Source of the DNA: Psilocybe azurescens | Lineage: Eukaryota; Basidiomycota; Agaricomycetes; Agaricales; Agrocybaceae | Length of the DNA: 64,000 bases | NCBI GenBank assembly: GCA_023853785.1 | Contig: JAJIRX010000762.1 | Coordinates: 298,529 to 362,528 of the forward strand | Direction: 5' to 3' | In this document: positions 1-12,821 of the stretch, piece by piece | How positions within the stretch are numbered: the first letter of the stretch is position 1 | Layout: each line of letters starts with the position of its first letter | Translations under genes and position numbers: made by a program | The notes under the pieces: generated by a model | The model's input: the letters and a program-made list of their open reading frames with translations, nothing else | Database searches by the model: none | Told to the model about the DNA's origin: nothing

Positions 1-3000
1 AAGAATGAAAACCAGAACCTGTCCAGATATATCTAGGCAGTGGGCATTGCACTGGGGTCACGCGTGTCCTTGAATCTCATGCACCTACTTGAGCTCAGCT
101 CCCAACTCCAGACCAATCCGGGCCCGGTGTTCTGCAACGCGCGTTCAACGAGAAGCAATGGCGATGATGAAAGAACTTCCTTCCAGTGCCTTCTGAAAAT
201 CATCATCATGCACCCACGCGTACGGCGACCGGCTTCATCGACGACTCCCGAGCTTTCCCGAGTCAACCGACCGCAGCGTAAGCGAAGCCACGCGTGCGCA
301 ACTATGCGCATCAACAGTGCGGCATCAACACTGATAGATGAGATCTTCCACTCGCACGAGGCACGATCGTGAGTTGTTGACTGTGGTTGATCATAAATGG
401 AATACTATCAGCTAATATCAGACATCTCAAATCCGCGCCAAGGCTTTCATGATCTTTTATGATCGAACTTGCTCCCCGACACCTTCCCCGACGCTGTATG
501 TACTTACACCATGGGAGCTATGGGAGGATATGGGGCTGCTAGGGGCGAAGACCTGATCATCCATCATACTAGGGGTATTGATATGGTGTTGAAAGACATT
601 GATCATTCGGTTTCAGATCGATATTAACACCAGCATTCGTAGACAAACTTGGATCTCTAAGTTTGCTGAACCTTCCGTTTCTCGGCGAGCCGGATGAAGC
701 TTTAGCGCTTTGGGTCGGTTAGTTCCAAACTGCCCGCCGGTTGCCAGTACGCCGTTTAGTTGGCTTTAATTACGCACTGGTCCACTCGTGCGTCCTACTC
801 TTCTGTGTAAAACTTCTTCCTCTTGCTTTGGTAGCAACTCTCGTAACTCCTCATCAGAAACAAGAAGGCGCTGCCGTCTTGATACACATATGACGGCAGG
901 ACCGCCGAAATATTTCCACTCGCGAGTGACGTGGTCTGCTTACTGTACTGTCGGCGTCGCAATTACTGCCTGTCTCTATGTCTATGTCCATGTTTATGTC
1001 CATGTACGGCCTTCCACAAGTCTTCTGTCTGTCATAAAAAATCCACATCACGCCGCACTGTAGATATTACGGCACACGCTACAAAACTTCAGACCCTATC
1101 TATTTACACCCACCGTCTGTGGTCGACTTCAACGCAATCGAACAGATGATCACGTATATTGACTGCCTGCCAAATTTTTATTCCTTTCATGTGCTTCAAC
1201 TTCCATGTACACCTCGGCTTCTGCCTTCTGTCCCAAAGTCCGCATCATGATCATGTCTCGTCTCGATCATGTTCGTGAACCCACTGCAACGGCGTCACAT
1301 TAGTGATTCGGGCAAGTATTCTCCAACTTTGTCTGTCCCTCAAAAGAGCCGCCCCCTTTTGCCTTCCTAGAAGCGCAGGTACCAATAGTCTCATGCCATA
1401 CGTCGCATCTCTTTATGCCGATCCTCTCCTTTCTCCGATGCGTCACTCACGCTGCAGGGAAATCAGACTCGCCTCCTGCGTCATTAATCACCTATGAATC
1501 ACCCCTCTGAACGACTCCAAGGCACAATGCCCGGGCAGAACCTCATATCGACCCTCCTAGTCCTCAATGATCTCCCTCGAAAGTCTCCGCGGACACAAGA
1601 CACATACCAATTTTAGAAATACTTAAACATTTTGACTGACGGTGTGAAATTTTCCCTAGTGCAACTAAAAATGCTTGACACTGTGACGATATTACTTAAG
1701 GTACACGGGGACGCTGTGCTGAGTAGAATCGGACAGCCTGGGTAAAAGGGGGCTTAGGTTAAAGTGGGGCTTAAGAACACGTACGCTCTTCCCCTTGACT
1801 ACTTATAAGACGACCGATAAACCTCCTTGAAAGACTGGCTTCACAGCTTATAAGTAGGATGCCCTGTGAAAGCCGCGGCATGTGTGCTCAGAGGCCACGT
1901 TACGGTAGCGAAATCTCAGATAAAGCACAAGCATCGAGGCTCACACTCAGGTCGTGCATCACCTTATAAATATCTACAAGCTTGAACAGCTGCCAGCAAA
2001 CGGCCGCTCCATTATGTAGTCTACTACATTTATAACATTCCCCACACTCCAGCTCTAGAAAGGTACGCTGCGCTCGAGACCCGCATCCGAGGTACCCGCC
2101 CACCTGAGTTCCAGAAATACACAGCGGTATTTACAAGTCAAGCTGTCAGGTCCTCCATAAAAGAACTCGCCTGCCACACATTGCGCAGCGCTTGACATGA
2201 GGCTACCGTATTCCAATTCTATTGACTTGGATTGAATACTGGGACGATACTACTTAGCTGTGTACGCTACTACGAGCCTTCTGGTGTGGTGCGTCGTGAA
2301 GGCCTGAAAGTGACGGTTCATCATGATCATGACAGCCTTGTAGTCCATTGTCTTCAAAATATCTCACTCTTCTGCCTCTCAGAAGAATTCTCCTCCTCCT
2401 CCTGTCCCCCCCTTCTTATCCTCGCTAGCGGTGCTTATTGCAGGGCCTCAAAATCGCCAGGAATAAAACCTTATGTTCGTTATAATTAGACCTATTAAAA
2501 ATGACATGCACGGCAGTTAACCAGTAGCCTTGTCGACGATTTTTGACCGTGGCATAAAACAGCACCGCCTGCTTGGCGCTCTAAGATTAAATGGCTTCTG
2601 TTGACTGATTCTCTAGATGGACCACAGTAAATATAAATAAAATGCGCCGCGGTGCCACATAACGTTTCTCCGGTCCCTAAAGTCTCGAAATCATCTTATG
2701 CATGTGCCCTTGAATTGTAAGAATCTACTAGTAGACTTCCTCGAAGCCAGAAGCTAAAAATGGAAGGGTATCTCCGAGTCTTACTTGTAGATTCCTACGC
2801 ACTCAGTGGATATAGCACTTGTCATCCAAGAACTTCATTTAATCTATTTTTAGGTTACTCAATGTTTCTTCTTCGGCAGCTGCGCTCTCCGGATTATCGA
2901 ATCGCATAGCATACGTAACGTAGAATATACTATTCGGACCTGGTCCTGCGCCTCATAGTCCCATTGTGGAGCATACGGCTATCGGTATCGTATATTATCT

Positions 3001-5413
3001 GCATTATATAGAGTCTGTATTATGCAGCTTTCATTGCGTGTTTGGAATCACTACTGCTTTGGTCCCCAGGCACTTCTGACGTAGAAGTCATGGAGTAAAG
3101 ATCACCCCAATTTCGTCACTTGCCATACAGTCAATCAGTAGCCTCGCGGGAATCTCGCCTAACTATGAATGAAGGTCAACCTTGACTTTCTTTCACACTC
3201 TCTTACGTAGCTAATGAGGTGATACTTCGCCGACAGAAAGGCGTCGATTATTTCTTCCGCATCCATGTCTCGACCCTGCCTACATATAATTGAATCATTT
3301 CGGTAGGATTTACCGAAGAAATGCTGTCTCCTTGGATTCGTCCTATTCTCCATGGTGAGGAAAGAATATATATCTCATGAGATGCCGAACTAGGGAGTTC
3401 TTGAACTCTGCACTACAGTTGCACAGTTAAAAATGGTTAAATAAATGCCCTTTTTGAGATGACGAGGAATCAACCGGCTCGATCATCGAAAAACTGAATG
3501 AACAAATCGGGAGGCGAATTTGATAAACCCGTGTTATCTATCGATTTGGTAGCGAAAGAGATGGAAATTTATATCACTTTATACGTACATACCTCCGACT
3601 ATTCTTTCTACGTTCCATATGGGGTGATGGCCACAACCGGGTAGGTGTTTCGGTCAAGTTATTTCGCTGCCTTGTTTGTAAAGATTGCAGCTGCGAACAC
3701 TAATAATTTTAGACCTATGCTACCGTCGCCCTATAATGTTCTGCTCATCTGTAAGAGTCAGCCATGTATTAGCAGAGAACAGCCAAGAGGCAGTGGCTCG
3801 CCAAGTACTATAGCTGATGCAATTTTCTCACCGGAGAGGTCCATCGGTCCGCTAATATCAAAGAGATAAGCTGATATAGGAGAGAAAAGGAGAGTGACAT
3901 TGTGCGATATGGATGGATAATGCGCCCAGAAGAAAGAACAACTGAAGACCCGCGATGCGCCCCACCCATCAAGTAAGGATGCCCAGAAACAACGTTTCCG
4001 TGTTGGGCCGTTTGGGGAGGGGATCGCTGTAGCTCGCTACAGGCGTACCCCAGCAGTGCACATGGGGTCCTTGGGAATGGAGAAGAACGCAGTGTTCTGC
4101 TACTATCTACTGTACTTAGTTAGGTCTGCGTGGGGCTTGGCCCCAATAGACATAAATTGACACGAAAAAAATGGATGGATAATCGGCCAAACTCAAAGTG
4201 TATTGCATGGACGTTCGGGACCTGAAGGCACGATCTACAACTCAAATGACACTTCGAGCGAGCAGCGTCTAAATACCTGCAAAATCAGACATATTCCACA
4301 ACCGACAGCCAGATGGCAAGACTGGGCTGCTAAATTGCAAAACAAAGAGACGCCCAGAAGCAAGCAAGCAATGGGAGGTAGATATTCGGATAATAGATAT
4401 ATTCATCCAGTTTATCGGCGGATATACAAGCAATGAATGACCACAAAGAAGCATGAAAAGTACATCTAGTGAGATCCAGTGCTCCATCAGCCTTTCCAAA
4501 GTGGAGATATCGAAGTGCCCACATCCAATTTTGGACATCACAATTTTGATGAGCGCTTGTACAGTTCAAATTCCGTTATTGAATGCATCGGACATGTATA
4601 TTCCAATGATCTATCTACTTCATGTCATTATTGGCATTATTGGCGCAATTGTGCACCATATTCGGGTTGAAACAATGGGCCTGGGAGTAGATGCGACACA
4701 GGGCGCTTCGATTGTCGGAACAACACGTCGCGGGGAGGTTACTCAAGATAATCATGAACCATTAGTGGCGGCCAGTTGTTGCAAGCTTTTGGGCCATCGA
4801 GGGTTTTGTTCCTAGTTTTGTGACTAAACCATCCAAAGGAGATGGATGGATACGCATTGTGAGATAGCGGCCGGACAATGTTGAAACTCAAGATAAAATC
4901 CAGTTGCTCCCAAATGAATGAGTGAGATAGTCACGGCAAGAGTTCGACAGTCCCGCTGCTTGTTAATTTAAAGCCATCTTGGGCCAAACGAGGGGAAACG
5001 AGGAACAGTTATTGTTGGTTTAGATTTTGCACCGTTGCAATAGAACGTTGATCAAACTTGGGCCGAACGCTCGTGGCCGTGGCATTTGCAGTTGCCAGTG
5101 CTTGTAAACTGTTTCGTGCTCCAATTTGCCTCCGATCGTTCCGAACGTACAGTCGCGGGGTTAAAAAAAAAAAGACGAGAAAGGTGCATATATGTGCCAA
5201 TATGGGTCGGAATATCTGCAAGGCAGAGAAAAGAACGTATCAGATGAGAGAGAAGGGGGCGAAGTGGTGAGATAAGGGACGTTCAGGGAAGGTTTTATTA
5301 GGCTGAGTTTCTAGCTGATGTCAGGCGAGGATAGCTTTATTCCACACACTGAACTTATTTCAAGTGTATTTTACCTCATACATAGAGCGGATGTTGTGAG
5401 AGATAATGCAATC
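1..5413. other. Long stretch with no supportable gene
   Basis: Only short open frames occur here (up to about 120 codons). None shows a recognisable domain, a believable intron chain or a compositional signal of coding. CpG occurs at an ordinary level and local AT-rich patches are present. The motif atggatggata recurs near 3,910, 4,170 and 4,840, which hints at an old dispersed repeat, but no terminal repeats or target duplications were found. The stretch could hold decayed transposon DNA or regulatory sequence for the F-box gene that ends at 5,414. Confidence 0.5.
975..1005. repeat. Short imperfect TATGTC/CATGTC tandem repeat
   Basis: About five tandem copies of a six-base unit (tatgtc, with ccatgt and ttatgt variants) lie in otherwise unremarkable non-coding DNA. 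It is a simple microsatellite with no evident function. Confidence 0.6.
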
Positions 5414-6897
5414 CTAGGGATCTAAGGAGTATCTATTCATGAATTGCAACGTGGATGTCAAGCTGAATTCGAATTGAGTCTGATTTGGATAGGATAGGAA
5501 GTAGTTCTGGAAGTTTTTCTTGGACTTTTTCAACAAATATTTCTCCACTGAATGCGTTAAGGTCGATAAGGCCGTGTAGCGTAGAGTTAAATCAAACCGA
5601 ATGAAGTGCAAATTGCGAAACATTCCACTGGAGAGAACACCGTCCAGTGAATTCCATCCTGCGCTGGCCATAAACTTTTGCTGTTCGTTCCTCCTGGTGC
5701 AGAAATTCCATTCACCAAATATGTCTAGCGTTAGAATTGGAACTGTTGCTAGATCAGGGAAATCTTCAACTTCAACGTCGGCTCCAGGTTTCGGCCAGGC
5801 TATTACGTAAGGAAGGGACGCAAAACCGTTGGTGTTTCCAAAATTCCATTTGAGCATGAGGTAACGCAAGCTTTTCAGGTGACGAAGGTCCAGGTATGAG
5901 TATCGATTAAAAGGTTCTGAGCAGGCAAATGAGAAAAAGCGTGGTTTAGACAAATTAGGAAATCATGCCTCTCACCTGAGGTGCGACTAAAGCAAAGATG
6001 CGATAAAGAGGGTAACGAACGAATGAACTCCCACTCTATCATGCCCAGCGGAGTTTCCAGTCTTCTTAAAGAAGAAAATGGAGTGTGTATAATATCAGAA
6101 GGAGTGCGCAGATGCACCCTTCCCAAAAGCTCTAAGAAGTTCGACGAATAGGTGACAGACAGACTCTCCAACATAGAGAACGATAATTGTGAAGGAGTAC
6201 GTGATGCTTGTTCGTCTACTTCAGTGAGACCGTCGACTGATAGAGATACCAGACCGAGGCAGTCAATTAGAAGATTTAAGGGTAGTGCGTGGATATGGCG
6301 TAGTTCCATAGTGATAATGGGTTGTGATGTACAGAATTGTACAAGGGCTCCTTTGAGTGGGTCATCAACGAAGACCCAGGAATTACAAGTCTGCCTGGAA
6401 TCGAAAGACAGACCGAATTTATGGATTCCAGGGATTAATTTGAGGATAGAGGGCAGAAACGAGCGCTCTCGATTCAGTGCTCTGAAGCCTCGTTTATTTC
6501 GAGCGGCACGAGCTCCCGACAGTCGGATATTTAGGGACTTGATGTTCAATGACAGGTGTTGCTGTTCCGCGTAACGGAGACAAGGATCGTTTTCAAGGAT
6601 CTGCAAGAAATCTTTGAGCCTAGATCCATCCTTCAAGCTTGTTTCTGTGTCGTCTCCAGCGTCTTCCTCCAAAGTAACCTCCTCAAAGAGGTGTTTGCGG
6701 GAAGCTGTTAGGAATGACCATGAAGTACGAGAGCATACGCACAATGTCGATACGCGCTGTGCATCGTCTTTACTACTCGCGACTTCGTCAACTATGATTT
6801 CGATTAGTTCCTGAGGTACGTTGTAATGCAGCATAATGAGAAGAACTTGAAAGGAGACTTTGTGATCCAATTCTGATCTTGGCGCTTTCGGAGACAT
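5414..6897 (-). CDS. F-box/leucine-rich-repeat-like protein, intact
   Basis: This is a 474-residue protein in two exons (6897-5976 and 5916-5414) joined by a 59-bp GT-AG intron; the joined length is a multiple of three. Near residues 28-65 it has an F-box-like helix pair, with the core V-P-Q-E-L-I-E-I-I-V-D-E-V followed by L-C-V-C-S-R-T-S-W. The rest is leucine-rich, with repeated L-x-x-L-x-L strands and a C-terminal G-W-N-S-L-D-x-V-L-S-S segment. That architecture is typical of the large agaricomycete F-box families, which are thought to act as SCF ubiquitin-ligase substrate receptors. It sits head to head with the DUF6535 gene, about 206 bp away. It appears to be the intact relative of the decayed copies at 50.4, 57.5 and 58.2 kb. 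The substrate is unknown. Confidence 0.8.
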
Positions 6898-7103
6898 AAA
6901 ATTTTAATCGGAGATTTAATATGGTTGAAACCCCGTCGGGAAGATCAACTTGGAAATTAAACCAACGTTGCAACTCTGAACGATGAACTTTCCACGAACC
7001 ACAACAAAACCACAAGTACTCTAATGGACGAAAAGGCGAGTATTATCAAAATCCTATTCAGTGTAACATCAACCATTACTGTGGTGAAAACTAATTCGTA
7101 TAC

Positions 7104-9563
7104 ATGTTTCATCAGAACATGGAAAAACCGTGGACTCTCGAGGACGAACACAAATTTGCCCCCAAAAAACTGAAGGCGATCCATGGAGAAACTACTAGAC
7201 CCCTTGATGCAAAAGGAAAGGATGCGATGCGATGGTTGGAAAGACGAAATCGGAAATTTGTTGATCTTTGTGAGTGTAGGTTCATGATTGTGGACCAGTA
7301 CGTACTGGGGAATGCTTGTATGTTGGCTTATTCGACCCATCATAAGGCCGGTCTATTCTCGGCCGTTGTGACTACATTCATTATCGAATCATACAAGACA
7401 CTACAGCCAGACCTTGACAATGATATTGTCAGTCTCCTTTCACAGATTGCAGGTAACACAAATAATCATAGTAATGGGGCAACCCAAATGCTTTCGAATC
7501 TACCTTCCCGGACCTTTTCTCCCAGCCCTTCCGCCATTCGCGTTAACATCTTCTGGTTTCTTAGCCTCATTTTCAGTCTGGCAACCGTGCTCGTAGGCAT
7601 TGTAACTCTCCAATGGCTCCGAGAGTACCAGGCTTATCCAGGACAGACCGCCAGAGATACCATTGCAATACAGAACATGCGATACGAAGGAATGGAAAGG
7701 TGGCAAGTCTGGAAAATCCTCACGTTTCTGCCATTACTCCTGCAAATAGCCCTGGTTCTATTTTTTGCGGGAATAATCGACTTTCTACACGCAATCGGGA
7801 ATAGTGCCGTGGCTGCCTCTGTTACGGTCTCGATATGCATTGTATTACTTTTTCTCATCGCAACGACTACCTTCCCGACATTTCAAGCTTATCTTCTCTA
7901 TGTCTCACTGCTATTTTCCCGTGATATCAACGAACCGCCTTCCCCGTGTCCGTATAAATCTCCCCAGTCGATGGTATTTCGTTCGGCATTTGTGTTTTGT
8001 TTTTTCGCTATCTGGCACATTTTCTGGCCACATTCTGCACATACTTTCACAAACTGTGTCAAATATTTCATATATCGGGACCTTTGCATCGCATTCTATA
8101 CAAAATATCCCATACATACCAGAAGCATCACCACAGACGCAACGATTTATCCTCGCTTTGGTCGAAGAAAACCTGGATGGCTATTGATTCAACCTGGTTA
8201 CGAGTTCGGGATTCGTACTCCCGCTTTATCTACCAGGAAAAGTTCCCCGACGGCGAAACTTGGCGACTGAGCTGGAATGTGGACGATCAAGCTTTGCCCC
8301 CCTCTATGACACCGCCGCGGTCATTCGAAAAATCGTGAACAAGGCCGACCCGAGCAGACTTATTCCGGACGTGTATCACTGCTTTTGCGACGTCTCCAAG
8401 CTCTTAACGATAGTAGACAGCGAATCTCAAGACCAAGGTGGGATCTCCAATTTGGAATATCTCACCATTTGCGCTGGCAGCCGGTATTTGCAATTTCTAT
8501 ATGATGAATCCACCGGTAGTTCAGAATTCGACTGGTATCCAGCAAATTCGGAGACCGATGCTACAGAAGATCCTTCGGCGGGTTTCAAATTACTTCATGA
8601 AAGGAACAAATTTGTTTTTCTGGATTATCTCGTACGCAATGGGACTAGACCTGAATACTGGACACATCGACAGGAAGTCATGATACGCATACTAAACTAT
8701 GTGTATAAAAGAAATGGAGAATATCACTTCATTCAAGACGAACCATTCCCTCGCTATCTCCGTTTGATCGTTCGAGGACCACCTGCGGACCCTCGACAAG
8801 GTAAGAGACCTCTCAAGTTTATATTCATGATCACAATTCACTTGTCTCTGTAGTGTCATTTTTCTGCCAATATTTACTTCTCATGGAAGCATTTTTTCGC
8901 TACATAAGGACAACGTATACCGGCCTATTCCCCGGAAACCTTCATTCACACCCTGGAATTGCTAATTTTCTCGAAGAAGCCAGCACGGAGATATGCTGGA
9001 TGCATACGGACCTCGTAGATTCACAGTCTCGTGGCCACCAGCAAGCGTCGCATGCATATGCAGGCCTCTTAGAGGGCATAACGGCCGGCCTAGGTGAGGT
9101 ATTTTCCGAAAGCCGGCCTCATACCGCGATGCATATGTTCTATTATGCCGCCATCTTCGCTGAACCAATAAAACGGGCTCTCAAAATGCTACCAGCACAC
9201 TACCTCGATGCGTACTCTGAAGTTACTGTGGCACATGCACGACTTTTGTCGATAATCCGCTCAAAGAAAAAGGTTATCTACAACCAAGGTCAAGGGCCGT
9301 ATAAAGACTTCGAAGCCCGCTTTGTCACGTTAAAGGCTTGGGAACCTCAGTACGCGAGGACCGACGACGCTAGACTGAGATTCACACCACATTGGTGGTC
9401 CTTCCTCTACGGTACAGATTCCAGTGGTACAGACTCCATATTGCCAACCAATTTAATGCAGGCCATTCAATACGTTTCGAGCCCGGAACCCGATCAGACG
9501 CCGCCGTCGGACTGTACCACTATCGAGGTCGTCGCTTCTTCTGCGTTGCCGGCACCCAAGTAG
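7104..9563 (+). CDS. DUF6535-family multi-pass membrane protein (frame-broken)
   Basis: The N-terminal block P-W-T-L-E-D-E-H-K-F, then G-L-F-S-A-V-V-T-x-F-I-I-E-S-Y-K-T-L-Q-P-D, then P-S-A-I-R-V-N-x-x-W-F-L-S-L are the signature of the basidiomycete DUF6535 family, whose function is unknown. Three hydrophobic helices follow (about 7540-7610, 7725-7795 and 7800-7870). The C-terminal half has the family's W-L-R-V-R-D-S-Y element and a helical region. Introns are visible at 7270-7346 and 8801-8853. The frame changes three times: near 7176-7190, in the T runs at 7995-8005, and in the C6 run at 8297-8302. Adding one T and one C at the last two restores the family sequence. The gene is either mis-assembled or recently dead. 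ATG 7119 is an alternative start. Confidence 0.7.
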
Positions 9564-10479
9564 ATATTACTTGCACTTTCTCAACACTTGGTCAATCGTG
9601 TGCCACGGGAGTAGCTACTGACCCACCTTCATCATATTCAGGTTGCGATCCCGACTGAAACTGCACAACAATCCGCACTCGAATCGACTCACAAATGAAC
9701 GTTAACACCCACCTCGTAGAATCTCTGGGCCAATACAGCTCCTTATATCCATCACGTTCCGTTCTTCACTCGTTCACTAACTAGATGCTAATTAGCCACT
9801 TGCAGGTATCAGTTTCAGTATGCAGATTCGATTTGCGTAAATAAAGTACATGAGCTACAGTCTTATCAATTCACTGTTGGTCGGAAAGTAAGCGCTTAAT
9901 TGAACGTAAAAGAGCATCATACATATAGATTCATATTCTGAAATGCGTAGTAAAAAGTTACATGAGATATTGTATAGTGGTGTACATGTGCGCGTTATCT
10001 ACAAGGCGGCATAAATGAAGGAAAGAAAGGTTGCATGGAGAGGTATAGGATGGTAGGGCGTGGGCTCAATGAATCCCTTGGGTGTGAAGGATGCGGAAAG
10101 GCAGAGAGAACTGAAGAATGATTAGTTAATGAGAGGAAGTATAGTCATGTGGTCTGGTAACAAAGTCCGTTATTCAAGATAAGGCACCGGGAAAAGGTGG
10201 AAGGATAGAAGAAGGTCGAGACGGGCCAAATACGATTCGATGAGATCGGGTTGGGAAAAGGAGCAGTTTGACGGGGTGAACTCAATAGATGAAATAAAGG
10301 TAAAAGATCAAGAAGGCAAATAAAAAGGAAGGGGTTGAAACAGAAAAAGTGAAAGTGAGAAATGGAAAAAGAAGTGGAAAAGGAAGACAAAATGATCAAA
10401 AGAATTAACAAACAAGGAAAAGAATCGGGTGGAAATCGACGGTTTTCCGTTGAAGAAAGTTAGAATCAGAATCAAAGAA
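9564..10479. other. Intergenic region with a polypurine tract
   Basis: No gene is seen. It lies between the convergent ends of the DUF6535 gene and the cyclin gene. From about 10,250 to 10,430 the plus strand is almost entirely purine (AAAG/GGAA-type words), so the cyclin transcript would carry a long C/U-rich 3' UTR. Confidence 0.6.
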
Positions 10480-12285
10480 TCAAACAGGCACGCCTTCGGA
10501 ATGGCTGATCAATGGTCGCGACTCTGGTTCGAGAGAGACGGAGGTATGATTTTGAGAGCCACCCTTGAGGTTCGCAGCAGCTGCACCCCACATCCTACTG
10601 ATGATGGCACCAACTCCTCTCGTTGACGACGATTGTGAGATGATGCTGCCAGAAGACCGGGACGATGCGAGTCCGGGACCAGTTGTAGAAGTAGAATGAT
10701 TGATCGCAATCCCAGAACGCAGTCTAACACCCTGAGCAACACCAGAGGAAAATGAGATTGAGGGCATGGTGGAACTGGCCGGGATGCGAAAGTGGTCTCT
10801 CTTCTTGGAAATAGAGCTAGATGAAGCCTTGCTGGAGAGCGAAAGCGTGCGTTTTCCCTCAACAGCCTGGGTATTTACCGCCTGTCTTCGCGAGAGAAGA
10901 GGAGAACCAACAACAGTGTGGATCGACGAGGTATCTGAAGGTTTTCGCGCTCTGGTCGGCGTGATATCGTTCTTCCCGTTTGGAGTGCTCGCCTTGCTCG
11001 CCTTGTATGCGTGCGTGTGTATAGGGCGCAATGAGAAAGGCTTATTCATAGCGCCAGGACCAGCAAGAGCAGCACTCAGAGGAATGGTACGACCCAGTTG
11101 GGAGGACGATGAACTTGGTTCGACAATGCCCACATTTTGATAATCGTTAAAGGCTTCATCTTCAGCATCTGACCCGTTGCTTGTCCAGCCTGAAGATGAC
11201 GAGCAAGAACCAGTGTCCTCCACAAGCGAAGATATATCTGAAGCCGAGGAAGCATTCGACGCAGATGTGTCTGTGCTAAGACTTGAATACAGGGTCGCGG
11301 TTACAGCTGGCTGACGAAGATGCGCGGTGGACAGCTTGCGAGCAATGCCTCTAACAGCCAATGATAGCGAAGAACTAGACGATGATGACATCGGCAACGA
11401 GCTTCCAGCGTCTCCAGGGGTGGTCGTAGCCAAATGAGCTTGGACAGGGTATTGAGGCTCCTTGTCTTCGATTGGGGTGGACAGAGGCTGGGACTGTTGT
11501 TGAGCTTCAGCTCTCGCCTTTCCAGCTTTAGCGACTTTGTTGACGGCAGATACTCCGGGTCGTCAAGCTCGACTCCGTAGGCGAAATCATGAACGGCGCG
11601 AATAGCTTACAGACCTCCTCTTCGTCGAAACGCAACTCGTAGTCCAAGAGATACAGTAATTGCTTTTCCATCAGATTGATCTCCGCAACATCAAAAAGAA
11701 CAGCATAATTGGACCAGTGAATATTCTTTGGGGACGAGTCGTTCAGGTACTTCGCAGTAACAATGAGGGTGGCGAGGAAGACACGATGCCGAGTGCATGG
11801 CATGCCTGTATGTCTCAATAATATATGCTAGTCACTGAGAACAACGGCACTAACCTTTGGCCATTGTGGGCAGCTTGGTACGCAATCGCTCAAGGTAAAC
11901 CAAAGTAGTGAGTAATGTAGACACCTGGACGTTGGGAGCATCGGACTAGGTGCAGAATAAAGTGCTCCAGAGACAATAAGGGGGCAGGTTCCGGTTCCGG
12001 CGATTCCGTTGATACTTCTGTTGTAGTTTCTCGCCCTAAGGGCTTCGCTTTGACAGGGGTATGAGGAGGCGTGGGCAAAGGCTGAGAATCCGTACTAGCT
12101 GGACTGGGTTCCTCAGACTGCGACTCGCCATCGATCCGAATAACTTTTGCTGCTTGGCGGGCTACATATTCAATCATGTCCATAGAGACGCGTCTTTGCA
12201 CAAGTGCCAGGAGAAGTGGATTATGCTCGCCAAGGGGTAAAAGCGAAGCAGGGTGCCGACGCTGAGAGTGTTGCTGCTCCGCCAT
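10480..12285 (-). CDS. PCL/Pho80-type (Pho85-partner) cyclin with Ser-rich tail
   Basis: The first exon encodes a Pro/Ser-rich N-terminus and the start of a cyclin box (H-L-V-R-C-S, then V-S-T-L-L-T-T-L-V-Y-L-E-R-L). A short intron follows. The second exon has the conserved H-R-V-F-L-A-T-L-I-V-T-A-K-Y-L-N-D and N-x-x-E-x-x-L-L-Y-L-L-D-Y-E-L-R-F core of Pcl1/Pcl2-class cyclins. Such cyclins activate the Pho85/CDK5-like kinase in morphogenesis and nutrient signalling. The long C-terminal tail of over 300 residues is rich in Ser, Thr and Ala and probably disordered. Two frame breaks occur: the GGG at 11934-11936 has one base too many for the cyclin frame, and a second change lies near 11555-11590 just before the tail. 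The family is clear; the exact paralogue is not. Confidence 0.8.
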
Positions 12286-12821
12286 TAGCCAAACAAAGAG
12301 AGAGTGGATGGGTAGGATGTGCTATAAGATAGCGAACTGTTATGTTATACGTCTACAAATTACCCCGTCAAGGGATGTATAAGGTATAGGGGTAGTAAGG
12401 GGGAAGGGGGATGGAAGAAAGGAAGAAATCTGCTCGGGCGTGGTTTTGAGTCCGGAAAGGGGCACGGCCACAAATAGATATTCGTCGATCGTAAATCACG
12501 AACATGCGCTTCATCCAGAAAGATTCCACAAAATTCGAGACATGTAAACGCGTCCGGAGAGGTCTTGGTAGGGTTCGACCATAGAGTTAGGGTCGGCAGG
12601 TATCTTTTGTCGTAGTGGGAGTTACGACGTAACCAATGTCAACATCAAGAACCCATAAATCTGCTGCACGTCGACTGCAAGCTTGGTAAAGAAGAATAGC
12701 CAGCTAGCTGAGCGATATTCTTGAACAGTGTTTTAGGCATGACGATGTGTCTCGATACTAGACTGGGCGTAAGGGATACATCCATTAAAAGATTAAAGTC
12801 GATAATTACTTTTCTGCGCCA
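12286..12821. other. Cyclin upstream / SWD1 downstream region
   Basis: No gene is seen. It must hold the promoter of the cyclin gene and the 3' end of SWD1, both on the minus strand. A G/A-rich stretch lies at about 12,390-12,430. Confidence 0.5.

Noticed and set aside
40..372. 110-codon open frame at the window start
   Set aside because: An overlapping frame on the other strand is almost as long, and there is no domain, splice context or signal peptide.
4453..4815. 120-codon open frame with a hydrophobic stretch
   Set aside because: The frame lies in repeat-like DNA, another plus frame overlaps it, and no family resemblance was seen.
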